The notes under the pieces were generated by a model. It worked only from the letters and a program-made list of their open reading frames with translations. It made no database searches and was not told the DNA's origin. A stretch of DNA of 64,000 nt, from contig NZ_FRCH01000006.1 in assembly GCF_900142825.1 (NCBI RefSeq), forward strand, positions 1-64,000, read 5' to 3'. Origin of the DNA: Rhodanobacter sp. OK091. GTDB lineage: Bacteria > Pseudomonadota > Gammaproteobacteria > Xanthomonadales > Rhodanobacteraceae. Numbering within the stretch: position 1 is the first letter of the stretch; every line of letters begins with the position of its first letter. Both the position numbers and the translations under genes were made by a program. This document shows, one piece after another, positions 27,021-36,239 of this stretch.

Positions 27021-28957
27021 AGCATCTGTTCCTGTCCGGCGCACTGGCGCTGGGCCTGCTGTCGCCGGCGGCGGCGCAGGCGAAGCTCGAACTGCCGCTG
27101 ATGTTTTCGCAAGGGGCCGTGCTGCAGCGTGACCAGCCCATGCACGTATGGGGCTGGTCCATGCCGGGTGCGCGAGTCAGGCTCGGTTTCGACGGCGCGC
27201 ACGCCACGGCGCTGGCCGATGCGAAGGGCCGCTGGGATGCGACGCTGCCGCGCCATGCGGCGGGTGGTCCATACGCGCTGGACATCGACGACGGCAGCGA
27301 ACACCGTGTGGTTCGCGACGTGCTGGTGGGCGACGTGTGGCTGTGCTCGGGCCAGTCGAACATGGAATTCATGGTGTCGGAAGGGCGCGATGCGGCCGCC
27401 GAGGAAGCGAAGGCGAACGACTCTTCCATCCGCCATTTCAAGATTCCCAATAGCGCGTCGGTACAGCCGCAGGAAAAGCTAGCCGGCGGTAGCTGGGTGG
27501 CCGCCAGTCCCGCCACGGTGGGTAAATTCTCCGCCGTATGCTGGTTCTTCGCCAAAGACATGAAGGTACGCACCGGCGTGCCGCAAGGCCTGATCAACAG
27601 CAGCTGGGGCGGCAGCAGCATCGAAGCCTGGACGGATGCGCGCACCGGCCACGTCGATCCGCAGGCGCTCGTCGCCAGGCTGAAGCAGGGAAACGCCGGC
27701 GAGGAAGCGAAGCTGGCGCAGACACGCCAGCACCTCGCACGCTGGCCCACGCAGCACGGCGACATGCCGGACGCCAGCGGCAAGCCGGCCTGGGCCGCCG
27801 AAAAAATCGACGAGTCGCCGTGGGCGACCATCGCCGTGCCGGCGTACTGGGAAACCGTGGGCTACTACGGCATGGACGGCGTGGCGTGGTATCGCACGCA
27901 GTTCACGCTGAGCGCGGCGGAAGCGGCGCAAGGCGTGACGCTAGGCCTGGGAGAAGTCGACGACTCCGACCGCAGCTACGTCAACGGCCGGCTGGTCGGC
28001 GAAACCGAAAAACAGTGGGACCAGGCGCGTGTCTATCGCGTGCCGCCGGAAGCCCTGCGTGCAGGCAGCAACAGCATCGCGATCCGCGTGGACGACCTCG
28101 GTAACGGCGGCGGCATTCATGGCGATGCCGCCGAGCTCTATGTGCAGCCGGTGGGCGGTGCGCGGCGCTCGCTGAGCGGCGTGTGGCGATTTCGCCCCGC
28201 CGACGTGAGCCTGGTGGCCACCGAAACCCGCAACGTGACGCCTACGCTGCTCTACAACAGCATGATCCATCCGCTGCTCGGCTATCCGCTGCGCGGCGTG
28301 CTCTGGTATCAGGGCGAGGCCAATGCGCTGGCCGGGCAGGCGATGACTTACCGCGCGCAGTTCAAGGCGATGATCGCGGCATGGCGCGCGCACTGGAACC
28401 AGCCGCGGCTGCCGTTCCTCTGGGTGCAGTTGGCCAACTTCAAGAGCAGCGGCGATACGGCGCAGAGCAGTCCATGGGCCGAGCTGCGCGAGTCGCAGTC
28501 CGCCGCGTTGTCGCTGCCATACACCGGCCAGGCGGTGACCATCGACATCGGCAATCCCGACAACATCCATCCGACCGACAAACAGGACGTGGGACATCGG
28601 CTCGCAGGGGTCGCACGCCGTGTGGTGTTCGGCGATGCTGTGGTGGATGCCGGGCCGACCTTCCGCGAGCTGCGGGTCGAGAAGGGAGAGGCCATCGTGT
28701 CCTTCGACACGCGGGGCGAGCCGCTGGCGGTGCGCGGCGGGGGCAACGCGGTGAATGGTTTCGAGATCGCCGGCGCCGACATGCGCTACCAGCCCGCGCA
28801 AGCGCGCATCGACGGCGACCGCGTGGTGGTGTCGAGCGACGCCGTCGCGCATCCCGTCGCGGTGCGCTATGCGTGGAGCGACAACCCCGACCAGGCCAAC
28901 CTGGCCCATCGCGACGGCTTGCCGGCCGTGCCATTCCGCACCACGGCTTCGCCATGA
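27017..28957 (+). CDS. SGNH/sialate-O-acetylesterase-like xyloglucan esterase (CE20-like)
   Basis: A 646-residue exported esterase of the 9-O-acetylesterase/SGNH group. The ATG at 27017 overlaps the GH74 stop and opens a signal peptide (to PAAAQA). Nucleophile motif LCSGQSNMEF, oxyanion-type motif GLINSSWGGSSIEAW, LWYQGEANAL, and the C-terminal DNIHPTDKQDVGHRLA with the catalytic Asp/His. A beta-sandwich insert (residues about 260-400) interrupts the hydrolase fold. The same gene type in the Xanthomonas citri xyloglucan locus founded family CE20 and removes acetyl groups from xyloglucan; here the position beside GH74, GH35 and GH31 argues for the same task rather than sialic acid. Confidence 0.88.
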   Translation: MKHLFLSGALALGLLSPAAAQAKLELPLMFSQGAVLQRDQPMHVWGWSMPGARVRLGFDGAHATALADAKGRWDATLPRHAAGGPYALDIDDGSEHRVVRDVLVGDVWLCSGQSNMEFMVSEGRDAAAEEAKANDSSIRHFKIPNSASVQPQEKLAGGSWVAASPATVGKFSAVCWFFAKDMKVRTGVPQGLINSSWGGSSIEAWTDARTGHVDPQALVARLKQGNAGEEAKLAQTRQHLARWPTQHGDMPDASGKPAWAAEKIDESPWATIAVPAYWETVGYYGMDGVAWYRTQFTLSAAEAAQGVTLGLGEVDDSDRSYVNGRLVGETEKQWDQARVYRVPPEALRAGSNSIAIRVDDLGNGGGIHGDAAELYVQPVGGARRSLSGVWRFRPADVSLVATETRNVTPTLLYNSMIHPLLGYPLRGVLWYQGEANALAGQAMTYRAQFKAMIAAWRAHWNQPRLPFLWVQLANFKSSGDTAQSSPWAELRESQSAALSLPYTGQAVTIDIGNPDNIHPTDKQDVGHRLAGVARRVVFGDAVVDAGPTFRELRVEKGEAIVSFDTRGEPLAVRGGGNAVNGFEIAGADMRYQPAQARIDGDRVVVSSDAVAHPVAVRYAWSDNPDQANLAHRDGLPAVPFRTTASP

Positions 28958-30570
28958 GAACGCCCATGCGCACCTTGATGCTTCGATACATGGCCTGCGC
29001 CTTGTTCGCCGCCGGCTTGTCGTGCGCCGCGCGTGCCACCGAGCCGCCGCACATCGTCAACCGCGACGGCCGTCATGCTTTGATGGTGGACGGCAAGCCG
29101 TACCTGGTTCTCGGTGCGCAGGTCAACAACTCCAGCGGCTGGCCGGAGATGCTGCCGCAAGTGTGGCCGGCGATCGATGCGCTGCATGCCAACACCGTGC
29201 AGGTGCCGATCAGCTGGGGTCAGATCGAGGCGACACAGGGCCAGTTCGATTTCAGTTTTCTGGACACGCTGCTGACGCAGGCGCGCGAGCACAAGGTGCG
29301 GCTGGTGCTGCTGTGGTTCGCGACCTGGAAGAACAACGGGCCGAGCTATGCGCCGGCCTGGGTGAAACTGGACAACCGGCGCTACCCGCGCGTGCTGAAG
29401 AAAGACGGCTCGACGCTCAATTCGCTGTCGCCGTTCGGCACCGCCACGATGGATGCCGACCGCAGCGCGTTCGTGGCGCTGATGACGCATCTGCGCAAGA
29501 TCGACGGTGATCGCCATACGGTGATCATGGTGCAGGTGGAGAACGAGTCGGGCACCTACGGCACCGACCGCGACTACTCCGCGGCCGGCGACAAGCTGCT
29601 GCAGTCGCCGGTGCCGCCGGTGGTGCTGCAGAAGACCGGCAACGCGGCCGGCAGCTGGAGCCAGGTGTTCGGCAAGAATGCGCCGGAGTATTCGTTTGCC
29701 TGGGCGGTCGCGCACTACATCAACGAAGTGGCGACCGCCGGCAAGGCCGTCTACGACTTGCCGATGTACGCGAATGCGGCGCTGCGCGATCCGTTCCATC
29801 CCGGTCCGCCGGGCGGCTACTCCAGCGGTGGTCCCACCGACAACGTGCTCGACATATGGCGTGCGGCGGCACCGTCGCTGGACTTCGTCGCGCCCGACAT
29901 CTACATGCGCGAGTACCCGAAATACAACGCCGTACTGAGCCGCTATCGCCGCGACGACAATGCCTTGTTCGTCGCCGAAACCGGCAACGATGTGGCCTAT
30001 GCGCGCTATGTATTCGCCGCATTGGGTCAGCAGAGCATCGGCTTCTCGCCGTTCGGCATGGATTACACCCGGTATTCGAACTGGCCGCTGGGCGCGAAAA
30101 CGATCGACGCGGACACAATCGCGCCGTTCGCGGCCAACTACGAGTTGCTGGCTCCGCTGGGCAGCCTCATCGCCGGGCTCAGTATCGAAGGCAAGGTGTG
30201 GGGTGCGTCCGAGCCGGACGACATCCACGAGCAGACGCTGGACCTGGCCGACTGGCGCGTGCACATCGGTTATGGCCAGCCGCAGTTCGGCATGGATGCG
30301 CCCAAGGGCAACGAGAAGAAGCTGGGCGGTGTGTTGATCGCGCAACTGGGCAAGAACGAATACCTGGTGACCGGCTATCACGCACGGGTCAACTTCATGC
30401 CGGCCAAGGGGAGCAACAGCGTGCGCTTCCTGTTGGAGCGGGTCGAGGAAGGCCGCTACGAAAACGGGCAGTGGCATTTCATCCGCGAGTGGAACGGCGA
30501 CCAGACCGACTACGGACTCAACTTCACCAGCCAGCCGCAGGTCCTGCGGGTCAAGCTGGCCACGTATTAA
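28954..30570 (+). CDS. GH35 beta-galactosidase with DUF5597-type C-terminus
   Basis: A 538-residue exported enzyme. The ATG at 28954 overlaps the previous stop (ATGA) and gives a signal peptide cleaved near ARA-TEPP; later ATGs at 28966 and 28978 are also possible. The GH35 barrel holds the acid/base in MVQVENESGTYG and the nucleophile Glu in LFVAETGND. WGQIEATQGQFDFSFLD is a typical GH35 strand. The C-terminal 150 residues form the smaller beta domain seen in the Xanthomonas and Caulobacter members. It should remove galactose from the side chains of xyloglucan oligosaccharides before the alpha-xylosidase acts. Confidence 0.9.
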   Translation: MRTPMRTLMLRYMACALFAAGLSCAARATEPPHIVNRDGRHALMVDGKPYLVLGAQVNNSSGWPEMLPQVWPAIDALHANTVQVPISWGQIEATQGQFDFSFLDTLLTQAREHKVRLVLLWFATWKNNGPSYAPAWVKLDNRRYPRVLKKDGSTLNSLSPFGTATMDADRSAFVALMTHLRKIDGDRHTVIMVQVENESGTYGTDRDYSAAGDKLLQSPVPPVVLQKTGNAAGSWSQVFGKNAPEYSFAWAVAHYINEVATAGKAVYDLPMYANAALRDPFHPGPPGGYSSGGPTDNVLDIWRAAAPSLDFVAPDIYMREYPKYNAVLSRYRRDDNALFVAETGNDVAYARYVFAALGQQSIGFSPFGMDYTRYSNWPLGAKTIDADTIAPFAANYELLAPLGSLIAGLSIEGKVWGASEPDDIHEQTLDLADWRVHIGYGQPQFGMDAPKGNEKKLGGVLIAQLGKNEYLVTGYHARVNFMPAKGSNSVRFLLERVEEGRYENGQWHFIREWNGDQTDYGLNFTSQPQVLRVKLATY

Positions 30571-30573
30571 AGG

Positions 30574-33126
30574 ATGCCGCTTGTGCGCATGAAACCCCTG
30601 TCCCGCATCTTGCCGGCACTCCTGCTGACCTGCCTGGGCCCGATCTTCGCCCACGCCGCCGTGCCCGCTGCGTCGGGTCCGGTCGTGGACTCGCCGGCCG
30701 TCGAGCAACGAGTGAATGCGATGCTGGGCAAGCTGACGCTGGAACAGAAAGTCGACCTGATCGGTGGCGTCGACAACATGTTCATCCGTGCCGAACCTGC
30801 CGCCGGGCTGCCGCGCATGCAGATGTCCGATGGCCCGTTCGGCGTGCGCTCGGTAGGTCCGTCCACCGCGTACATGGCCGGTGTCGGCCTGGCTGCGTCA
30901 TGGGATCCGCAACTGGCGCAGCAGGTAGGCGAGGCGATGGGCCGCGATGCGCGCGCGCGTGGCGTGCACTTCTTTCTCGGCCCGGGCGCGAACATCCATC
31001 GTGCCCCGCAGAACGGCCGCAACATGGAGTACTACAGCGAGGATCCGTTTCTTGCCGGCAGCATGGGTGTCGGCTTCATCGACGGCATCCAGAGCCAGGG
31101 TGTGGTCGCCACCATCAAGCACTTCGTGGCCAACAATTCCGAGTACGACCGCCGCCACCTGGACACGCTGATCGACGAGCGCACCTTGCGCGAGATCTAT
31201 CTGCCGGCGTTCGAGATGGCGGTGAAGGACGCGCATGTCGGCGCGGTGATGAGCAGCTACAACCTGGTCAATGGCGACCATCTCAGCGAGAACCGCGCGA
31301 TCAGCCACGACATCCTGAAGCAGGAATGGGGTTTCGACGGCATCTTCATGTCCGACTGGCAGGCGACTCACGACGGTATCAAGGCATTCAACGCCGGCCT
31401 CGACCTGGAGATGCCATCGGCCGAGGCGATGACGCCGCAACGGCTGTTGCCTCAGCTGAAGGACGGCAAGCTGTCGCCGGACGTATTGAACGACAAGGTG
31501 TGCCGCATCCTGCGCACGGCGGTGCGTTTCGGCTTCCTCGACCGGTCGCAGAAGGATCTGTCGCTGCCGCTGTTGAGTCTCGACAATGATGCGGTGGCGC
31601 TGCAGTCCGCGCGCGAGGGGCTGGTGCTGCTGAAGAACGAGCTCAACGTGCTGCCGCTCGACGCGGGCAAGCTGAAGACCATCGCGGTGATCGGTCCCAA
31701 CGCCTTTCCGGCGATCTCCAGTGCCGGCGGCAGTTCGCACGTCGATACGTTCGAGGCGCAGAGCGTGCTCAGCGGCATCACCCATCAGCTCGGCGACAAG
31801 GTGCGCGTGCTGTACAGCCGCGGGCTGCCGTCCGCGGACGACGTGTTCAAGCAATCGGTGTTCGTCAGCCCGGACGGTGGCAAGGGCTTGCAGAGGCAGA
31901 CCTTCGCCAACAGCGATTTCCAGGGCAAGCCCGCCGAATCCGGCGTGGACGCGCATGTCGACCAGTGGAAGCCGGAGCTGTGGACGACATCGGCGACCGA
32001 GCGCCAGAGCATCCGCTGGAGCGGCCGCTTCGTACCCACGCATAGCGGCAAGTATCTGTTCCTCACGGCCGCCGCCAGCCTGGATACCTACCAGTTGTTC
32101 GTCGACGGCAGGAACGTGATCGAACAGCCGCAGCGCGAGGGCCAGGCGCCGCTGTACGTCACGCTCGACCTGGTCGCCGGCAAGCCGGTGACGATCCGCC
32201 TCGACTACAAACCCGACGTGAGCTACAGCCGCATGGGCCTGGGCGTGATCGCGCTGGATGAGCTGATCTCCCCGGACGCCAGGAAGATGGCGGCGATGGC
32301 GGATGCTGCCGTGGTCGCGGTGGGCTTCGATCCCACCTCCGAGAGCGAGGCGTTCGATCGCACGTTCCAGCTGCCATGGGGCCAGGAGGCACTGATAGAG
32401 GCAGTGGCAGCGGCCAACAAGAAAACCGTGGTGACGGTGAATTCCGGTGACGCCTATGCCACCGACAGCTGGCTGGCCAAGGTGCCCGCGCTGCTGCAGA
32501 GCTGGTACCCGGGCCAGCAAGGCGGCCGCGCGATCGCCGAGGTGCTGTTCGGCGCCCACACGCCGGAAGGCAAGTTGCCGATCAGCTTCGGCCGCGAATG
32601 GAAGGACAACCCCACCCGCGATTTCTACGACGCCCCGCCGCATCCGGCCGGAAGCAATCCCACCGTGAAGTACGGCGAAGGCGTGTTCCTAGGCTACCGC
32701 TGGTACACCTCGTATCCGGAGAAAGCACAGCCGCTGTTCGCGTTCGGCTACGGGCTTTCCTACACCACGTTCACGTTCGCCAACCTGCAGCTATCGCCGG
32801 CGGCAGCGAAGGCCGGCGATACGGTGAGTGTGTCGTTCGACGTGACCAACACCGGCCAGCGTGTTGGCGCCGAGGTGGCGCAGGTATACGTGGGCGATCC
32901 GTCGGCCAAAGTGGCACGGCCGGCGCGCGAGCTGAAGGCGTTCCGCAAAGTACGGCTGCAGCCGGGCCAGACCGAGCACGTCACGCTGGTTCTGGATCGC
33001 CGCTCGTTCGCGTACTACGACGTGAAGCAACACGCATGGCAGGTCGACCCGGGCCGTTTCAAGGTCTACGTGGGCGACGCCTCGAACCACACCCCGCTGT
33101 CAGCCGACCTGACGCTTGGAGACTGA
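30574..33126 (+). CDS. GH3 beta-glucosidase with PA14 insert
   Basis: An 850-residue exported glycoside hydrolase of family 3. Order: signal peptide (to AHA), TIM-barrel domain (MSDGPFGVRSVG; KHFVANNSEYDRRHLD; nucleophile Asp in FMSDWQATHDGIK), alpha/beta sandwich domain, PA14 insert around residues 435-560 (WSGRFVPTHSGKYLFLTAAA), and a C-terminal Fn3-like domain (FAFGYGLSYTTFTF). It begins 3 bp after the GH35 stop. The start is uncertain: GTG at 30583 has AAGG at a better distance than ATG 30574, and ATG 30589 is also possible; the mature protein is the same. Likely role: cutting the glucan backbone of trimmed oligosaccharides. Confidence 0.9.
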   Translation: MPLVRMKPLSRILPALLLTCLGPIFAHAAVPAASGPVVDSPAVEQRVNAMLGKLTLEQKVDLIGGVDNMFIRAEPAAGLPRMQMSDGPFGVRSVGPSTAYMAGVGLAASWDPQLAQQVGEAMGRDARARGVHFFLGPGANIHRAPQNGRNMEYYSEDPFLAGSMGVGFIDGIQSQGVVATIKHFVANNSEYDRRHLDTLIDERTLREIYLPAFEMAVKDAHVGAVMSSYNLVNGDHLSENRAISHDILKQEWGFDGIFMSDWQATHDGIKAFNAGLDLEMPSAEAMTPQRLLPQLKDGKLSPDVLNDKVCRILRTAVRFGFLDRSQKDLSLPLLSLDNDAVALQSAREGLVLLKNELNVLPLDAGKLKTIAVIGPNAFPAISSAGGSSHVDTFEAQSVLSGITHQLGDKVRVLYSRGLPSADDVFKQSVFVSPDGGKGLQRQTFANSDFQGKPAESGVDAHVDQWKPELWTTSATERQSIRWSGRFVPTHSGKYLFLTAAASLDTYQLFVDGRNVIEQPQREGQAPLYVTLDLVAGKPVTIRLDYKPDVSYSRMGLGVIALDELISPDARKMAAMADAAVVAVGFDPTSESEAFDRTFQLPWGQEALIEAVAAANKKTVVTVNSGDAYATDSWLAKVPALLQSWYPGQQGGRAIAEVLFGAHTPEGKLPISFGREWKDNPTRDFYDAPPHPAGSNPTVKYGEGVFLGYRWYTSYPEKAQPLFAFGYGLSYTTFTFANLQLSPAAAKAGDTVSVSFDVTNTGQRVGAEVAQVYVGDPSAKVARPARELKAFRKVRLQPGQTEHVTLVLDRRSFAYYDVKQHAWQVDPGRFKVYVGDASNHTPLSADLTLGD

Positions 33127-33129
33127 ATC

Positions 33130-36030
33130 ATGTATCGCATTCCCATGAATATGCTGGCCGGCCTGCTCGCCATCGGCCTGGTGTCCGGTTGCAGCGGCAA
33201 CAGCGGCTCGACCGAGATCGCGGCACCCCATGACAGCAGCGCAGCGCAGGCGACATTCCGGCAGATCGCCGATGGCGTAATCGTCGATGTCGGTGGCGCG
33301 GCGAAGCAGGTTCGCCTTGAAGTGGTCGGCGACAGGATCATCCACGTCACCGCGATTCCCGGCGGCGGCTTCGACCTGCCGGCCAGTTTGATGGCCGTGA
33401 AGAGCGGTGGTGGCAAGCAGTTCGCCGTGAGCAGCGATGCCGGTCACGTGCGCCTGAAAACCGCCGCGATCACCGCCGACGTGGCGACCGCCACCGGGGC
33501 CGTGCAGTTTCTCGACAAGGACGGCAAAGTGATCCTGGCCGAGCAGCCGAACGGACGCACGTTCACGCCGGCGAAAGTAGACGACAAGGCGTTCTACGCC
33601 GTGCGCCAGCAGTTCGCCTCGCCCGACGACGAGGCGTTCTACGGCCTGGGCCAGCATCAGAAGGGCACGATGAATTACAAGGGCAAGGACGTCGAACTGG
33701 CCCAGCACAATATGGACATCGGCATCCCGTTCGTGGTGTCCAGCCGCAACTACGGTCTGCTGTGGGACAACAACTCGATCACCCGTTTCGGCGATCCGCG
33801 CCCGTACCAGATGCTGGACAAGCAGCTGAAAGTGTTCGACGCCGACGGCAAGCCGGGCGGCCTCACCGCGAACTACTACGTCGACGGCAAGCTCAAGCTC
33901 AGCCGGGTCGAGTCCGCGGTCAACTACGAGTACATCAAGGATCTTAAGCACTGGCCGGACCAGCTCAAGGACGACAAGGGCATCACCGGCGGACCAGGCC
34001 AGACGGTGGAGTGGAAGGGTGCGGTGGCGTCCGATGTGGCCGGTCTGCACAAGTTCCGCCTGTACGTCAGCGGCTACTTCAAACTGTATGTCGACGACAA
34101 GCTGGTACTGGACGACTGGCGGCAGAGCTGGAACCCGTGGTACCGCGATTTCTCCGTGGCGATGAAGCCCGGCGAGAAGCATGCGATCCGCATCGAGTGG
34201 ACACCGCAGTCGGGCTACATCGCGCTCGATCATCAGGATCCGTTGCCGGCAGCCGAGCAGAACGAGCTGTCGCTGTCCTCCGAGCTGGGCCACGCGGTCG
34301 ACTACTACTTCATCGGCGGCAACAATCTCGACGAGGTGATCGCCGGTTACCGCGATATCACCGGCAAGTCGGTGATGTTGCCAAGCTGGGCGTACGGCTT
34401 CTGGCAGAGCCGCGATCATTACCTGACGCAGGATGAATTGCTCGGCGTGGTGAAGCGCTACCGCGAGCTGCAGCTGCCGCTGGACAACATCGTGCAGGAC
34501 TGGCGCTACTGGAAGGACGATGCCTGGGGTTCGCACCAGTTCGACAAGGCGCGCTTCCCCGACCCGAAGGGCATGATCGACAAGGTGCATGCCGAACATG
34601 CGAACCTGATGATCTCGGTGTGGCCGAAGTTCTACCCGACCACTGCGAACTACAAGGAGCTCGACGCCAAGGGCCACATGTATCGCCGCAATGTCGAAGC
34701 CGGCGCCAAGGACTGGGTCGGCCCGGGCTACCTCAGCTCGTTCTACGATCCGTATTCGGTCGAGGGGCGGCAGATCTACTGGCGGCAGATCCGTGAGAAT
34801 CTCGGCGACCTCGGCGTCGATGCCTGGTGGATGGACGCCACCGAGCCGGACATCGAGTCCAATCTCGACATCGACGAGCGCAAGCTGCGCATGGGCCCGA
34901 CCGCGCAAGGTCCGGGCGCGGCGTTCTTCAACTCCTATCCGCTGATGACTACCACAGGTGTCTATCAGGGTAGCCGCGAGTCATATCCGGACAAGCGCGT
35001 ATTCATCCTCACCCGCTCCATGTTCGCCGGCGAGCAGCGCAACGCGGCGGCCGGCTGGAGCGGCGACGTGGTGGCGCGCTGGAGCAACCTGCGCGACCAG
35101 ATCTCCGCGGGCATCAACTTCTCGCTGTCGGGCATCCCCAACTGGACCACCGACATCGGCGGCTATGCACTGGAGACGCGCTACGAAAAACCGGACGCGA
35201 AAGATCTGAAGGAGTGGCGCGAGATCAACCTGCGCTGGTTCCAGTTCGGTGCGTTCATGCCGTTGTTCCGCTCGCACGGCCAAGGCGTGAACCGCGAGAT
35301 CTACAACCTCGCGCCGGTCGGTTCGGACGTCTATAACGCGCTGGCCTGGTACGACAAACTGCGCTATCGCCTGATGCCGTACATCTACACGCTGGCGGCC
35401 GACACCTACTTCCGCGACGGTACCATCATGCGCGGCCTGGTGATGGATTTTCCGAACGACGTCAAAGTGCGCAACATCGACGACGAGTACATGTTCGGCC
35501 CGGCCTTCCTAGTCGCACCGGTGACCGAGTACAAGGCACGCAGCCGCGACGTCTACCTGCCGGTCGGCAGTAGCTGGTACGACTTCCACACCGGCAGGCG
35601 CTACGAGGGCGGCAACACGATCAAGGCCGATGCGCCGCTGGAGCGCATGCCGCTGTTCGTGCGCGCCGGTGCCATCGTGCCGATCGGTCCGGCGATCCAG
35701 TACACCGGCGAGAAGCCGGACGCGCCGATCACGCTGGTCGTCTACACCGGCGCCGATAGCACGTTCTCGCTATACGAGGATCAGGGCACGACCTACGACT
35801 ACGAGCACGGCGCGTACTCGCGCATCCCGCTCAGCTACGACGAGGCCAGCGGCATGCTCAGTATCGGCAAGCGCGAAGGCAGTTATCCCGGCATGCCGGT
35901 GACACGTCGTTTCAACATCCGCTGGATTTCCGGCCCGACGCCGACGGCGTCGGATTTCGACGCCAAGGTGGAGCAGGGCGTCGACTACACCGGTGAGGCG
36001 ATCACCGTCCGCAGGGACAAGCAGGCTTGA
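33130..36030 (+). CDS. GH31 alpha-xylosidase lipoprotein with PA14 insert
   Basis: A 966-residue family 31 enzyme that should release alpha-1,6-linked xylose from xyloglucan oligosaccharides. The N-terminus is a lipoprotein signal with lipobox LVSGC (Cys21). Residues about 35-225 form the N-terminal beta domain, about 230-385 hold a PA14 insert (KFRLYVSGYFKLYVDDKLVL) as in Cellvibrio CjXyl31A, and the barrel follows with nucleophile Asp in WWMDATEPDIES and acid/base Asp in GWSGDVVARW. It starts 3 bp after the GH3 stop, and its own stop forms TGATG with the dgoK-like remnant. Membrane anchoring would place xylose release close to XylF. Confidence 0.94.
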   Translation: MYRIPMNMLAGLLAIGLVSGCSGNSGSTEIAAPHDSSAAQATFRQIADGVIVDVGGAAKQVRLEVVGDRIIHVTAIPGGGFDLPASLMAVKSGGGKQFAVSSDAGHVRLKTAAITADVATATGAVQFLDKDGKVILAEQPNGRTFTPAKVDDKAFYAVRQQFASPDDEAFYGLGQHQKGTMNYKGKDVELAQHNMDIGIPFVVSSRNYGLLWDNNSITRFGDPRPYQMLDKQLKVFDADGKPGGLTANYYVDGKLKLSRVESAVNYEYIKDLKHWPDQLKDDKGITGGPGQTVEWKGAVASDVAGLHKFRLYVSGYFKLYVDDKLVLDDWRQSWNPWYRDFSVAMKPGEKHAIRIEWTPQSGYIALDHQDPLPAAEQNELSLSSELGHAVDYYFIGGNNLDEVIAGYRDITGKSVMLPSWAYGFWQSRDHYLTQDELLGVVKRYRELQLPLDNIVQDWRYWKDDAWGSHQFDKARFPDPKGMIDKVHAEHANLMISVWPKFYPTTANYKELDAKGHMYRRNVEAGAKDWVGPGYLSSFYDPYSVEGRQIYWRQIRENLGDLGVDAWWMDATEPDIESNLDIDERKLRMGPTAQGPGAAFFNSYPLMTTTGVYQGSRESYPDKRVFILTRSMFAGEQRNAAAGWSGDVVARWSNLRDQISAGINFSLSGIPNWTTDIGGYALETRYEKPDAKDLKEWREINLRWFQFGAFMPLFRSHGQGVNREIYNLAPVGSDVYNALAWYDKLRYRLMPYIYTLAADTYFRDGTIMRGLVMDFPNDVKVRNIDDEYMFGPAFLVAPVTEYKARSRDVYLPVGSSWYDFHTGRRYEGGNTIKADAPLERMPLFVRAGAIVPIGPAIQYTGEKPDAPITLVVYTGADSTFSLYEDQGTTYDYEHGAYSRIPLSYDEASGMLSIGKREGSYPGMPVTRRFNIRWISGPTPTASDFDAKVEQGVDYTGEAITVRRDKQA

Positions 36031-36212
36031 TGAACGCCAGCGCGCTGCGAGTGGAATTGGTCGGTCTGGGCTGGGGCACCACCCTTGCGCGCATACTTGT
36101 TGGACGAGCAGGGCAGGCCCCTGAAAACGTGTGAGCGCGGCTGGGGCATCCGCCGGTTGCCGCTCGGCGGCTTAGGCGCCGCCGGTTTCGATACCGCCGG
36201 CTTCGATAGACG
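36030..36212 (+). pseudogene. Decayed 5' fragment of a dgoK-like 2-keto-3-deoxygalactonate kinase
   Basis: The ATG overlaps the GH31 stop (TGATG). Frame 1 reads MNASALRVELVGLGWGTT and then runs to a stop at 36134. In the frame starting with the TTG near 36080, translation continues as LRAYLLDEQGRPL, later GWGIRRLPLGG, as expected for the start of DgoK-type kinases (DWGTTxLRAYLLD). The junction fits a 2-base loss, and the Asp of the DWGT phosphate motif has become Gly. Similarity fades after GFDTAGFD, and no downstream kinase sequence remains. The intact gene would have served galactose breakdown by the De Ley-Doudoroff route. Identification rests on recognition of about 45 residues. Confidence 0.65.
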
Positions 36213-36239
36213 TGCTGGCCGTCCTAATCTCGATCGGCG

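Noticed and set aside
28867..30708. 613-residue antisense frame over the GH35 gene
   Set aside because: Shadow of a high-GC gene; the plus-strand frame has clear catalytic motifs and a signal peptide, and the antisense product is Arg/Gln/His-rich without domains.
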